Positions 1 to 7,782 are shown, counted from the stretch's first letter. The stretch: 64,000 nucleotides of DNA from an uncultured Clostridia bacterium (GCA_947625095.1 CANQMX010000003.1:1-64000), one strand, 5' to 3'. Translations and numbers: made by a program. The notes: generated by a model not told the origin, from the sequence alone.

Positions 1-72
1 CGCCTGAAGAGATTCGAACTCCTGACACACGGCTTAGAAGGCCGTTGCTCTATCCACCTGAGCTACAGGCGC
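1..72 (-). tRNA. tRNA-Arg (anticodon TCT), 3' end cut by window edge
   Basis: Read on the minus strand, the cloverleaf begins GCGCCTG at 72 and its acceptor partner runs off the window at base 1, so the last acceptor base, discriminator and 3' end are missing. The anticodon loop is CTTCTAA, giving TCT (reads AGA). The T-loop GTTCGAATC is intact. Confidence 0.95.
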
Positions 73-119
73 ATAACACCTTGACTTGTCTCGAAGTTGC
101 TATCTCCGATGTGCAATAA

Positions 120-193
120 TGGAGCGGGTGATGGGAATCGGACCCACGCAGCCAGCTTGGAAGGCTGGGGTTCTACCATTGAACTACACCCGC
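120..193 (-). tRNA. tRNA-Gly (anticodon TCC)
   Basis: On the minus strand GCGGGTG (193-187) pairs with CACCCGC. The anticodon loop CTTCCAA gives TCC, and the D-arm and T-arm (GGTCCGATTCC) are canonical. The discriminator U is followed by genomically encoded CCA (122-120). It is co-oriented with the tRNA-Arg 47 bases further on, so the two may share a transcript. Confidence 0.95.
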
Positions 194-968
194 ATACGCA
201 ATGCTTGTTTATTCTAACAAAGTTCTTTGCCGATGTCAATCGTTTTTGGGGAGTTTACAAAACTTTTTTGTAAAATCGCTCTCCCGCGCCTTTTCACGCG
301 TTCTCCTCCGCGTCATTCTGCCCCGATCATCCTCCGCGTCATTCTGCCTCGCCCGCTCGTCGGCGCAAACTCCGCTTTAAGCCCTTTGCGTTCCGCAAAG
401 GGCAAACGCGCTTCGTTGCGCCTCCTCTTTCCCAAAAAATCTTGCTACGCAATCTTTTTTGGGAGCCCTCTTTTTGCGCAAACTTCGCTGAAAGCCCTTT
501 GCCCCTCTATGTTACCTCCACCCTCTTTGAGGGGGGAGGGCAGGGGGGAGTAACCCTTTGAAATCTCGTGTAGCGGTGCAAAGGGCAACCGCGCTCCGCC
601 CAGCCTCTTCTTTCCAAAAAATCTTTGCTACGCAAATCTTTTTCGGAATACCTGTTTGTCTACTAAGGGCGGCACACCCCACGCGCACTATTGCCGACTA
701 AGCGTGGCACGAGCCGTAGGCGAAGTAGCGGCACAGCCGCGCAGTAGCCGTAGGCGCAGTAAGAATCCCCCAAAACGAAGTCCGCCCCCATACCGAGGCG
801 TGGAGCAATTCCCTCATACCGAGCCAACCGCCCGTCTGCTTTGCAGACGGGCGGTTGGCGAGTGTATCTTTCCCGTTTTCTCCCTAAATTATCATGTCTC
901 CCGACACATATCGGCGCGCTTGTTTTCGTCAAGTCCACGCCCCAAATACCAAATTGATTTTTGATCGA
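194..968. repeat. Non-coding repeat-rich gap
   Basis: No credible gene. It holds several palindromic modules. The hairpin at 431-463 (CCCAAAAAA / TTTTTTGGG with inner TTGC-TAC-GCAA) has a diverged partner at 612-649 (TTCC / GGAA ends, inner TTTGC / GCAAA); the paired positions change together. A module beginning GCGCACTATTGCCGACTAAG lies near 686-712 and has relatives at 19023, 19485, 40745 and 41380. The copy of the constant-flank hairpin family at 812-870 is listed separately. Confidence 0.7.
812..870 (-). repeat. Constant-flank hairpin repeat, copy with 17-bp stem
   Basis: Reverse orientation: flank CCTCATACCGA (812-822), a perfect 17-bp stem with a TTT loop (823-859; starts GCCAACCGCC), then flank GAGTGTATCTT (860-870). 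Confidence 0.85.
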
Positions 969-997
969 TTGATTTCTCAGTGCGTTTATGATATGAT
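969..997 (+). promoter_or_regulatory. Sigma-A promoter of the zinc-ribbon gene
   Basis: TTGATT (969-974), 17-bp spacer, TATGAT (992-997). A start site near 1004 leaves a leader of about 28 bases containing the GGAGG ribosome site at 1021-1025. Confidence 0.7.
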
Positions 998-1031
998 GAT
1001 TGTACGAAAAACAGTAATCCGGAGGATGTTT

Positions 1032-1250
1032 ATGAAAGAAGTAAAAATCGAGAAATGCCCGTTTTGCGGCGGAGAAGAATGGATCGAAAGCAATGTGTCC
1101 ACGATGACCGGCAGAGTCTGTGTTGCCACCGACAGCACAACGCGCATAGCCGTTCTTTTCGCAACGGTATGCCGCGATTGCGGAAGCGTCGTTCGGCTTT
1201 TCTGCAAAACGCCCGAAAACTTGTATCCGAAGAAAGAACGCAGAGAGTAA
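1032..1250 (+). CDS. Small zinc-ribbon protein of unknown function
   Basis: The 72-residue product has two CxxC knuckles, CPFC near residues 8-11 and CRDC near 53-56, the spacing of a rubredoxin-like zinc ribbon. Nothing else in it is recognisable: no membrane segment and no catalytic motif. ATG at 1032 is preferred over the in-frame ATG at 1026 because GGAGG (1021-1025) sits 6 bases upstream of it. The gene is a single transcription unit with its own promoter and a downstream hairpin terminator. Metal binding is inferred from the cysteine pattern only. Confidence 0.7.
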   Translation: MKEVKIEKCPFCGGEEWIESNVSTMTGRVCVATDSTTRIAVLFATVCRDCGSVVRLFCKTPENLYPKKERRE

Positions 1251-1281
1251 CGGTAAATTTCAATTTACGGAGATTACAAAG

Positions 1282-1308
1282 AAAGCGAGGGCGTTTGTCC
1301 TCGCTTTT
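1282..1308 (+). terminator. Intrinsic terminator after the zinc-ribbon gene
   Basis: AAAGCGAGG and CCTCGCTTT enclose an 8-base loop; the 3' arm ends in a short T run. Confidence 0.75.
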
Positions 1309-1496
1309 AAGTATAGAAAAAGACCAACCCAACTCGGTTCGAATCAGGGTGGTCGCGGTGCGCCGCAAGGGGCGCAGTTCCGTCTCTTTGCAGGCGGCGT
1401 GCGGATAAATTCCGCACGTTTTCTGTCAATCGCAAACATTTTTGATTTGCCTGAAAAATCCGCCGAACTTTTGTGTAATTTTGCGTCGGAATGTGA

Positions 1497-1512
1497 TATA
1501 ATGTGGTATAAT
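1497..1512 (+). promoter_or_regulatory. Two tandem TATAAT boxes upstream of the HAD gene
   Basis: TATAAT occurs at 1497-1502 and again at 1507-1512. The only -35-like element, TTGTGT at 1471-1476, is 20 bases from the first box, so which box is used is unclear. Confidence 0.45.
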
Positions 1513-1539
1513 AAGAGTGGGAAAGTGGGAGGCGTCGCG

Positions 1540-2364
1540 ATGAAAACTTTATTTGTGACCGATTTGGACGGAACGTTGCTCACGGGGCAGGAAAAAATAT
1601 CCGCATACAGTTTAGAGCGGATCAACCGCCTCATAGAAGCGGGGCTGCTCTTTACCTATGCCACGGCGCGCTCGGCGGAGAGCGCGTTTCGCGCGACGGA
1701 GGGGCTTGCGCTCAATATGCCCGCCATTCTCTATAACGGCGGTCTCATCTACCGTTTCGATACGCGCGAGACCCTCCGCTACACCGTTTTCGAGGAGGAA
1801 TGGAAGGGGTACGTCTATTCCGTGCTCAAAGGGTACGGCATCCACCCGCTCGTATTCGGTGCGCTCACAAAGGACAGGGAGCGCGTCGCCTATCTGCAAG
1901 GCGATCCCTCGTTCGGGCTCAGGCGGTATCTCTTCCGCCGCGCGGGCGACAAGCGCTTTGCCGCCGTCGAAAACGAGGAGGATCTCCTCGCGGGCTATGT
2001 TTTTTATTTCAAGTGCATCGGGCCGCGCGAGCAGCTGGAGTGCGCGTGGAACGTCTTGAAATACGATCCCCGCATCATCTGCATCTTCCATCAGGAGACG
2101 TACCAAAACGATTTTTGGCTGGAAATTTCCCCCCGCGCGGCGACCAAGGCCAACGCCGTCACCTTTTTGAAGTCGTACTTCGGGTGCGATCGGGTGGTGT
2201 GCTTCGGCGATACCTCCAACGATTCGGATATGTTCGACGTCTGCGATGAAAAGTACGCCGTGATGAACGCCGACGGTTGGCTCAAAGAAAAATCGACGGG
2301 CGTCATCGGCTACTGCGAGGAGGACGGCGTCGCAAAGTGGCTGGAAGGCAACGCCGCGCTGTAA
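1540..2364 (+). CDS. Cof-type HAD-superfamily phosphatase
   Basis: A cytosolic HAD hydrolase of 274 residues, the usual length for the Cof / YidA group, which dephosphorylates small phosphorylated metabolites; the substrate cannot be told from sequence. Motif I is DLDGTLL (residues 7-13, nucleophile Asp first) and motif IV is GDTSNDSDMF (about residues 222-231, Mg-binding acidic pair). The insert between them is the C2 cap typical of Cof proteins. ATG at 1540 follows GGGAGG with 7 bases between. It converges on the next gene with only 12 bp between stops and no evident terminator. Confidence 0.9.
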   Translation: MKTLFVTDLDGTLLTGQEKISAYSLERINRLIEAGLLFTYATARSAESAFRATEGLALNMPAILYNGGLIYRFDTRETLRYTVFEEEWKGYVYSVLKGYGIHPLVFGALTKDRERVAYLQGDPSFGLRRYLFRRAGDKRFAAVENEEDLLAGYVFYFKCIGPREQLECAWNVLKYDPRIICIFHQETYQNDFWLEISPRAATKANAVTFLKSYFGCDRVVCFGDTSNDSDMFDVCDEKYAVMNADGWLKEKSTGVIGYCEEDGVAKWLEGNAAL

Positions 2365-2376
2365 TTTTTTCAAAAG

Positions 2377-2670
2377 TCAAATGAGGAAGTAAATTCCGCG
2401 GAATCCCAAAAAGAAACAATAAAAATTGAGCACGGCAAAGAGGGGCATCAAGATCATCAAAGCGAAGTTGCCGAGGCGGAATTTGAGGAGAAAGAGGGAA
2501 ATATAGACGGCCGTCGCGCCGCCGAAGAGGGCGGCAAGGTACAGTTTTCCGTCGCCGAACGCCGTCTTTTTTCCGTCCTCAAAGTCGTCGTACTGTGCCT
2601 TGACAAGGCGGTAGGCGTAAAAATTGACGGCAAGGATATAGACCGAATAGAGAACATATAAAATGATCAC
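2377..2670 (-). CDS. DUF1294-like small membrane protein
   Basis: A 97-residue protein with three hydrophobic stretches (about residues 2-17, 44-62 and 70-95). The charged segment after the first helix (Lys/Asp-rich, around residues 23-40) followed by LYLAALFGGATAVYISLFLL matches the DUF1294 pattern, whose function is not known. The start appears to be GTG at 2670; no ribosome site is clear, so the N-terminus is uncertain. It is divergent from the PurH-like gene with 53 bp between starts. Confidence 0.65.
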   Translation of the reverse strand: MIILYVLYSVYILAVNFYAYRLVKAQYDDFEDGKKTAFGDGKLYLAALFGGATAVYISLFLLKFRLGNFALMILMPLFAVLNFYCFFLGFRGIYFLI

Positions 2671-2723
2671 GCACGCAGTATGTGCGTTCGGGGAAAAATA
2701 TCGGCAAAACAGGGGAGGAAATC

Positions 2724-4160
2724 ATGGAGAAGCGCGCTTACATCAGTGTGTACGATACGGCGGGGCTTACGGAGTTCTGCCGCTATCTTGTGGAGTACGG
2801 GTACGAGCTCATCGCGGTGGGGCGTGCTTACGGCGTGCTCTCCGCGGCGGGCGTTCCCGTGAAGGAGGCGCGCCGCTTTACGGCGTTTTCCGAGGCCGCA
2901 ACGGGCGAAAAAGCGCCCGCAAGCCTCGTCATCGTCAATCTCTACCCCTTCAAGGAGGACATGGAGGCGGGGCTGTCCTTCGAGGAGGCCGCCCCTCACA
3001 TCGATGCGGGCGGCGCGGCGCTGCTCACCGCCGTCGCCAAAAATTTTATGGATACCGTCGCCGTGTGCGACCCCGACGACTACGAAAGATTGCTCTGCGA
3101 CCTCGCCGCGGGCGCGATCGCCGAGGACGAGCGCAAGTACTTCATGTATAAGGCGTTCGGGTACGCGGCGAGTTACAACGCCCTTGTTTCGCAGTACCTC
3201 TCGCGGCAGATCAAGAGCTCGTACCCCGAGGTGCTGACCGTCACCTACGAAAAATCGCAGGAGATGCGCTACGGCGAAAATCCCCACCAGCGCGCGGCCG
3301 TGTACCGCGAACCGCTGTTGAAGGAGGGGTCGCTCGCGCGGGCGAAGCAACTTGCAGGTCCTGCGCCTACCTACAACAGCATCGGGGACGCGAACGCCGC
3401 CCTCGAACTCATCAAGGAGTTCGAAGAGCCGGCCGTCGTCTCGTGCAAGCACCGCACCGTCTCCTCCGCCGCCTCGGGCGAGGATCTGTACTCGGCGCTT
3501 TTGCGCGTTGCGGAGAACGACCCGCTCGGTTTGAAGGGCGCGATCGTCGCTTTCAACGGCGTAGTGGACGCGCGCGTCGCCGCCGAACTCAAAAAATACG
3601 GGGCGGAGGTCGCGCTCGCCGTCGGGTTCACGCCCGAGGCGATGGCGGAACTGCATTTTTGCAACGAACTCGTGCTCCTCGAGATGCCCGGCATCCGCAG
3701 CAAGGTGCAGTTTTCCACATTCGAATTGACCAAAATTTACGGCGGACTGCTGGTGCAGACCTACGACACCGCGCTCTGCGGCGCGCTGGAATGTGTGACG
3801 AAGCGCCGCCCCACGGACGCCGAAGTGCGCGCGCTCATCTTCAACTTCAAAGTGGTGAAGCACGCCCTCTCGAGCGCCGTCGTCATCGGCGCGGACGGGG
3901 CGACTTACGGCGTCGGCACGGGACAGGTGGGGCGCAGGCTCGCCTTTGCCGCGGCGCGCGCCATCGCGGGGGAAAAGACCAAGGGCGCGGTGCTCGCCTC
4001 CGAGGCCGCCATCCCCGACGCCGCCTTTGTGGAGGAGTGCCACGGGGCGGGGATCACCGCCGTGGTTTGCTCCGAAGAGCCGGACAGGGAGACCGTTGAG
4101 GCGCTCGACAAGTACCGCATCGCGGCGCTCGTGAGTAGCGAGAGGCACTTCAAAAACTGA
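2724..4160 (+). CDS. Divergent PurH homologue, probably catalytically inactive
   Basis: The fold of PurH (AICAR transformylase / IMP cyclohydrolase, last steps of purine synthesis) is recognisable along all 478 residues: an N-terminal MGS-like domain (ISVYDTAGL, IVNLYPFKE, IDAGGAALL) and an AICAR transformylase part (MRYGENPHQ from about 181, YGGLLVQ, VVKHALSSAVV, GVGTGQ). Key residues are gone. The RVKTLHPKxHGG segment of the cyclohydrolase site is deleted. The KHNNPCG catalytic motif reads KHRTVSS (Lys242-His243 kept). The last His of the family's RHFRH end is Asn. ATG at 2724 follows GGGAGG. A long terminator follows. It may have a new role or be a decaying paralogue; a normal purH is not in the window. 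Confidence 0.75.
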   Translation: MEKRAYISVYDTAGLTEFCRYLVEYGYELIAVGRAYGVLSAAGVPVKEARRFTAFSEAATGEKAPASLVIVNLYPFKEDMEAGLSFEEAAPHIDAGGAALLTAVAKNFMDTVAVCDPDDYERLLCDLAAGAIAEDERKYFMYKAFGYAASYNALVSQYLSRQIKSSYPEVLTVTYEKSQEMRYGENPHQRAAVYREPLLKEGSLARAKQLAGPAPTYNSIGDANAALELIKEFEEPAVVSCKHRTVSSAASGEDLYSALLRVAENDPLGLKGAIVAFNGVVDARVAAELKKYGAEVALAVGFTPEAMAELHFCNELVLLEMPGIRSKVQFSTFELTKIYGGLLVQTYDTALCGALECVTKRRPTDAEVRALIFNFKVVKHALSSAVVIGADGATYGVGTGQVGRRLAFAAARAIAGEKTKGAVLASEAAIPDAAFVEECHGAGITAVVCSEEPDRETVEALDKYRIAALVSSERHFKN

Positions 4161-4226
4161 AAATAAGAAGCGCGGGAATGGAAAAATCAGACTGCGGGCG
4201 TTCAAATATATTGAAAATTTATCCAT

Positions 4227-4300
4227 GAAAGCCCTCCCGCAGCAAAAACGGAGCGCGCCGCCGCGGCGCTCTCCGTTTTTGCTGCGGGAGGGCTTTTTTT
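4227..4300 (+). terminator. Very long intrinsic terminator after the PurH-like gene
   Basis: A 26-bp perfect arm (4228-4253 with 4271-4296) plus a further short inner helix, followed by a run of T. Unusually long for a simple terminator. Confidence 0.9.
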
Positions 4301-4487
4301 ATTTCCGCGCGCCTTCGGAGCGTTTCACGCTCCTCTCTACATAGATAGCGTAGCACAAATTTTCGGGCGAAAAAGGGATGTATGCCATACTTTTTTTGAA
4401 AAAAGTAAAAAAATTTTTTCACCTGCCGTGCAGAACGAGGAGAAGGGGGTGTGGAGAGTGAGGCAAAAGTAACCCCTCCTCCTGTGT

Positions 4488-4520
4488 CCCCCTCCCCGCG
4501 GCTCTGCCGCGGGGAGGGGG
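4488..4520. repeat. C-rich/G-rich hairpin repeat, 15-bp stem
   Basis: Stem CCCCCTCCCCGCGGC with loop TCT and its exact complement. The same element with a changed stem end (GCGCC / GGCGC) lies at 8426-8459, and a 22-bp version at 19229-19276. Confidence 0.75.
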
Positions 4521-4561
4521 ATTTTATATAAGATAGGGCAAGACGCGTAGGAGAGGGGGAT

Positions 4562-4598
4562 AAGATACACTCGCCGCCATTGGCGGCTCGGTATGAGG
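4562..4598 (+). repeat. Constant-flank hairpin repeat (GCCGCC-ATT-GGCGGC stem)
   Basis: Flank AAGATACACTC (4562-4572), stem-loop 4573-4587, flank TCGGTATGAGG (4588-4598). The ATAC and GTAT inside the flanks can pair with each other outside an internal loop. Confidence 0.85.
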
Positions 4599-5680
4599 GG
4601 AGAGAGGGGGGCAGGCTCGGTATGAGTAGAGGAAGATGGAGGGAAGGGCAATCCCCACCACCGCCTGCGGCGGAGCCTCCCCTTTGAGAAAGGGGAGGCC
4701 TTGAAGGGCGGTATGACACCCCTTCCGTCTGCCTGCGGCAGACACCCACCCCTCAGAGGGGTGGGCAAGATACACTCCGCCCCTGCGGGGCGTCGGTATG
4801 AGGGGAGATGGGGGCGGCGGCCTCGATATGAGGAGAGGGAGATGGAGGGAAGGGCAATCCCCACCACCGCCTACGGCGGAGCCTCCCCTTTGAGAAAGGG
4901 TAGGCCTTGAAGGACGGAAGGATAAGGGGGGGAGGATGAGGGAAGATACGCTCCGCCCCTGCGGGGCGTCGGTATGAGGAGGGGGATGGGGCGGCGGCCT
5001 CGGTATGAGGAGTAAAATGCAGAGAGGGGGAAGGGGGTGGAAGATAAGGGAAGATACACTCGCCGCCATTAGCGGCTCGGTATGAGGGAGAGAGGGGGGA
5101 GGGAATGACGTGGGGTGGTATGACACCCCTTCCGTCTGCCTGCGGCAGACACCCACCCCTCAGAGGGGTGGGCAAGATACACTCCGCCCCTGCGGGGCGT
5201 CGGTATGAGGAGGGGGGAGATGGGGGCGGCTACGCTTCGGTATGAGGAGGGTAGATGGAGGGAAGGGCAATCCCCACCACCGCCTACGGCGGAGCCTCCC
5301 CTTTGAGAAAGGGTAGGCCTTGAAGGGCGGAATGACGCGGGGTGGTATGACACCCCTTCCGTCTGCCTGCGGCAGACACCCACCCCTCAGAGGGGTGGGC
5401 AAGATACACTCCGCCCCTGCGGGGCGTCGGTATGAGGGGAGATGGGGGCGGCGGCCTCGATATGAGGAGAGGGAGATGGAGGGAAGGGCAATCCCCACCA
5501 CGCCTGCGGCGGAGCCTCCCCTTTGAGAAAGGGGAGGCCTTGAAGGACGGTATGACACCCCTTCCGTCTGCCTGCGGCAGACACCCACCCCTCAGAGGGG
5601 TGGGCAAGATACACTCCGCCCCTGCGGGGCGTCGGTATGAGGAGGGGAGATAGGGGTGGCGGCCTCGGTATGAGGAGAAC

Positions 5681-5705
5681 AAAAAATGGCGCGGGAGGCC
5701 GCGCC
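5681..5705 (-). terminator. Terminator for the TSCPD/DUF4364 transcript
   Basis: On the minus strand, GGCGCGG and CCGCGCC (7 bp, 4-base loop) are followed by ATTTTTTG. It lies beyond the tandem repeat downstream of the TSCPD gene. Confidence 0.85.
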
Positions 5706-5716
5706 AAAAATAAATT

Positions 5717-5816
5717 TTTGATTGGGAATAGACGAACCCTGTTTGATTGGGAATAGACGAACCCTGTTTGATTGGGAATGGACTAACCCTGTTTGATCGG
5801 GAACGGACTAACTTTG
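5717..5816 (+). repeat. 25-bp tandem repeat, four units
   Basis: Units at 5717-5741, 5742-5766, 5767-5791 and 5792-5816, core GATTGGGAATAGACGAACC. The first two are identical; the third has two changes and the fourth several. The fourth unit contains the stop codon and last codons of the minus-strand TSCPD gene. Confidence 0.95.
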
Positions 5817-6068
5817 TTTGAGGTTCTCCGAGAGGTAGGGGGTGAGCGCCAAGGCGAGCTGGTCAGGACACGATGTGTTCTGGCGGCAGCGGATGCCCTT
5901 CAGAAGGGGCACTACCTCATCGGGCGTCTTGCCCTCGACAAGGCGCGAGATGCCCTGCAAATTGCCGCTGCATCCCCCGATGAATTTGACGTTGTGAATT
6001 CTGTTCTCCGCATCGAGATCGAAGATGATCTGCTTGGAGCACGTCCCACGCGTGGAATATGTTACCAT
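5808..6068 (-). CDS. TSCPD-domain protein
   Basis: The 86-residue product matches the short TIGR03905-type family of stand-alone TSCPD proteins: an N-terminal YSTRGTCSKQI segment, GGCSGNL near residue 32, and CPDQLA near residue 68 that gives the domain its name. The domain also ends class II ribonucleotide reductases; the role of the free form is unknown, and the conserved cysteines suggest metal or redox chemistry. ATG at 6068 follows CGGAGG with a 9-base spacer. It is the last gene of a minus-strand unit, 15 bp after the DUF4364 gene. Its stop codon lies inside the last copy of a 25-bp tandem repeat. Confidence 0.85.
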   Translation of the reverse strand: MVTYSTRGTCSKQIIFDLDAENRIHNVKFIGGCSGNLQGISRLVEGKTPDEVVPLLKGIRCRQNTSCPDQLALALTPYLSENLKQS

Positions 6069-6083
6069 GTGTTTTTACCTCCG

Positions 6084-6608
6084 TTAATCGACGAGCGTTT
6101 CGTATACGACGGAATACAGTTCCGCCGCCTTGTCATCCCACTTCTTGTAGATGTTGTTCGCCGTCTTTTTATCGGGCACGACGAACTTTAATTCGAGCAT
6201 GGGCTGGACGGGCGTCAGGATCTTCAAATATACGGTGTACGTTCCGTCGTTGTTCTTGTAGTAGTCCGACTTGCAGTCCTGCTTGGTGCGGAAACGCGCG
6301 CTGTTGTTCTTGATGAACCGCGAGATCTCCTCGCGCTCGCTCCGCGGGATGTTGATGTAGAAATTGGCGAGCGTCTCCCGCCCCTCGGGCGTGATGGTGT
6401 AGAGCGCCTCGTCTCCGCCCGGAACTTCGCAGAGAAACCCGTCGGAAAGCAACTTGTGCAGAAGCACCACGCAGTCCATATAATTGAGCCAATTGTTGGA
6501 CGACGTGCACATATCGACAAGCGTCCGCTCCGCGAGGGGAGTTTCCATCTTATCGAATACGAAGAGAAGTTTTAGCTTGTTGACCGAGGTTTCGCCCTTT
6601 ATCTGCAT
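6084..6608 (-). CDS. DUF4364 winged-helix protein
   Basis: The 174-residue product fits the DUF4364 family, common in Clostridia and predicted to be a winged-helix DNA-binding regulator. Residues 10-85 look like the helix-turn-helix and wing (NYMDCVVLLHKLLSDGFLCEV, then a YTITPEGRETL strand typical of PadR-like winged helices). The C-terminal half (YYKNNDGTYTVYLKI) would be the family's beta-rich part. The target is unknown. The HPr-like gene lies upstream across a short terminator, and TSCPD follows at once, so the two are probably co-transcribed. Confidence 0.8.
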   Translation of the reverse strand: MQIKGETSVNKLKLLFVFDKMETPLAERTLVDMCTSSNNWLNYMDCVVLLHKLLSDGFLCEVPGGDEALYTITPEGRETLANFYINIPRSEREEISRFIKNNSARFRTKQDCKSDYYKNNDGTYTVYLKILTPVQPMLELKFVVPDKKTANNIYKKWDDKAAELYSVVYETLVD

Positions 6609-6646
6609 CTTCGGTGTTTCCTTTGCATCAAAAAGTTAAATACACA

Positions 6647-6677
6647 AAATAGCCGCTCTTGTGACAAGCGGCTCTTT
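6647..6677 (-). terminator. Short hairpin after the HPr-like gene
   Basis: AGCCGCT and AGCGGCT (7 bp) flank a 9-base loop, with ATTTTG on the minus-strand exit side. It is weak and may allow read-through into the DUF4364 gene. Confidence 0.65.
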
Positions 6678-6699
6678 TGAAGTTTGCGTCTTGGAGCGC

Positions 6700-6927
6700 T
6701 TACGCTTTGAACCCGTCAAGCTTTGCGATAAGGTCGGCGCAGTCGTCGTTATAGATCTCCACCGTGAGGGGCTGGGAAAGGTCGAGACTGAAAATGCCGA
6801 GAATGGATTTTGCATCCACAACGTACTTGCCGCTCTTCAAGACGATCTCATAGGGATACGCCTGCGTGACGGCGACAAACTCCTTGACCCTTTGGGCGTA
6901 TTCGAGAGAGATTTGCACGGACTTCAT
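6700..6927 (-). CDS. HPr-like protein without the phosphorylatable histidine
   Basis: A 75-residue protein with the HPr fold signature in its middle (YVVDAKSILGIFSLDLS, equivalent to the NAKSIMG segment of HPr). The GLHARPA active-site loop with His15 is missing, so it cannot carry phosphate as PTS HPr does. Such proteins are frequent in Clostridia and their role is unknown; HPr/Crh-like regulatory contacts are conceivable. A strong promoter (TTGATT, 17 bp, TATAAT) and a CAGGAGG site precede the ATG at 6927. Confidence 0.8.
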   Translation of the reverse strand: MKSVQISLEYAQRVKEFVAVTQAYPYEIVLKSGKYVVDAKSILGIFSLDLSQPLTVEIYNDDCADLIAKLDGFKA

Positions 6928-6960
6928 AGATGATTTCCTCCTGTATCAAACGGTATGTTC

Positions 6961-6989
6961 ATTATACATAAATTTTTTGTTAAAATCAA
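6961..6989 (-). promoter_or_regulatory. Sigma-A promoter of the HPr-like gene
   Basis: Minus strand: TTGATT (6989-6984), 17-bp spacer, TATAAT (6966-6961). Confidence 0.85.
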
Positions 6990-7030
6990 GATATTTCCGA
7001 AAATTTCTTTAATATTTTTTGCGTTTGTGC

Positions 7031-7036
7031 TATAAT
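7031..7036 (+). promoter_or_regulatory. -10 box of the unknown gene at 7066
   Basis: TATAAT, with only a weak TTTAAT at 7008-7013 as -35. It is divergent from the HPr-like promoter. Confidence 0.55.
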
Positions 7037-7065
7037 GTTGGAAAAAGCAAAGGATACGGGAAGTT

Positions 7066-7782
7066 ATGGAAGAAAAATACATTCAGATCCAGCGGTTTTT
7101 GCAGGTCTGCGACGACCTTGTGGGGGGCACGTTCCACGACGCCGACGCCGAGATATCCGACGCCCTCCGCGCCGTTGCCGAGAGCAGGGAACTCACCAAC
7201 CTCTTCGGGGCGGTGACTGCGGGGTACGATTTCCCCGCCGCAAAGCGCGCCTTTCTGCGACCCGCGCGCACGGGAGCGGGCAGAGGAGCGGCCTATCTTC
7301 CCGCCGCGAGAAACGAGGTGCTCGCCTTTGTCTTTTGCCTCTTCGTGGAATTCGACACGGGGAAGTTGCACCTCAACGACTTCCTTTTGCGCTACTTCTA
7401 TGTGGACGGCAGTTACACGGCGAGTTATTCGCTGTTCGCCGACCGCATGATAAAGCCCTTCCGCGACATCGTGCGGGATTGCTATCCCGACTGCGGCAAG
7501 CGGGGGCAGTACGCCCGCGCCGCCGAAAAGCGGGACGCCGTTTTGGGCGAAATAGCAGAGCGGCTCACCGTGGAGCGGGCGCGCATCCTGCGGCTTCCTC
7601 TGCGCGCCGAGGAGAAGGCAGACGCCGAAAAACTCTTCCCCGCCCTCATCGCCTCGGCGGGACGGCGGGATGTGAGCGGCCTGTTTGCCCTGCTCGCGGG
7701 GTATAAATACTTCCTCAAATACATCAACGACGGGGGCGGGGCGGAAATCTTTGCGCTCGCCGCAAAACTCGAAACCATATGA
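7066..7782 (+). CDS. Conserved-looking protein of unknown function
   Basis: A soluble, mostly helical 238-residue protein. I recognise no family or catalytic motif. It is Ala/Arg-rich, with a Phe/Tyr-rich stretch near residues 85-125 (FVFCLFVEFDTGKLHL, LLRYFYVDGSY). It overlaps the Nudix gene by four bases (ATGA), so the two are translationally coupled, which points to a related function in nucleotide or cofactor turnover, though nothing in its own sequence supports that. The start at 7066 has only a weak GGGAAG site. Confidence 0.6.
   Translation: MEEKYIQIQRFLQVCDDLVGGTFHDADAEISDALRAVAESRELTNLFGAVTAGYDFPAAKRAFLRPARTGAGRGAAYLPAARNEVLAFVFCLFVEFDTGKLHLNDFLLRYFYVDGSYTASYSLFADRMIKPFRDIVRDCYPDCGKRGQYARAAEKRDAVLGEIAERLTVERARILRLPLRAEEKADAEKLFPALIASAGRRDVSGLFALLAGYKYFLKYINDGGGAEIFALAAKLETI

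Larger units (their letters stand above)
4301..5680. repeat. 1.4-kb array of three interleaved intergenic repeat modules
   Basis: No gene. Module A (contains CCACCGCCTRCGGCGGAGCC and CTCCCCTTTGAGAAAGG) occurs at about 4630-4704, 4848-4914, 5250-5325 and 5478-5548. Module B (CCGTCTGCCTGCGGCAGAC then CCACCCCTCAGAGGGGTGG) occurs at about 4707-4766, 5116-5172, 5345-5400 and 5547-5605. The constant-flank hairpin occurs at 4562-4598, 4767-4803, 4943-4979, 5051-5087, 5174-5210, 5401-5437 and 5606-5642. A, B and hairpin usually follow one another in that order, so the array looks like repeated duplication of a composite unit. A C-rich hairpin lies at 4488-4520. Confidence 0.85.

Noticed and set aside
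2667-4226. A 519-codon open frame opposite the PurH-like gene
   Set aside because: Antisense shadow in GC-rich sequence; the plus-strand frame has clear PurH homology.
4301-5680. Several open frames of 70-210 codons on both strands (proteins rich in Pro, Arg, Ser)
   Set aside because: All lie within palindromic repeats, overlap each other in several frames and lack ribosome sites.
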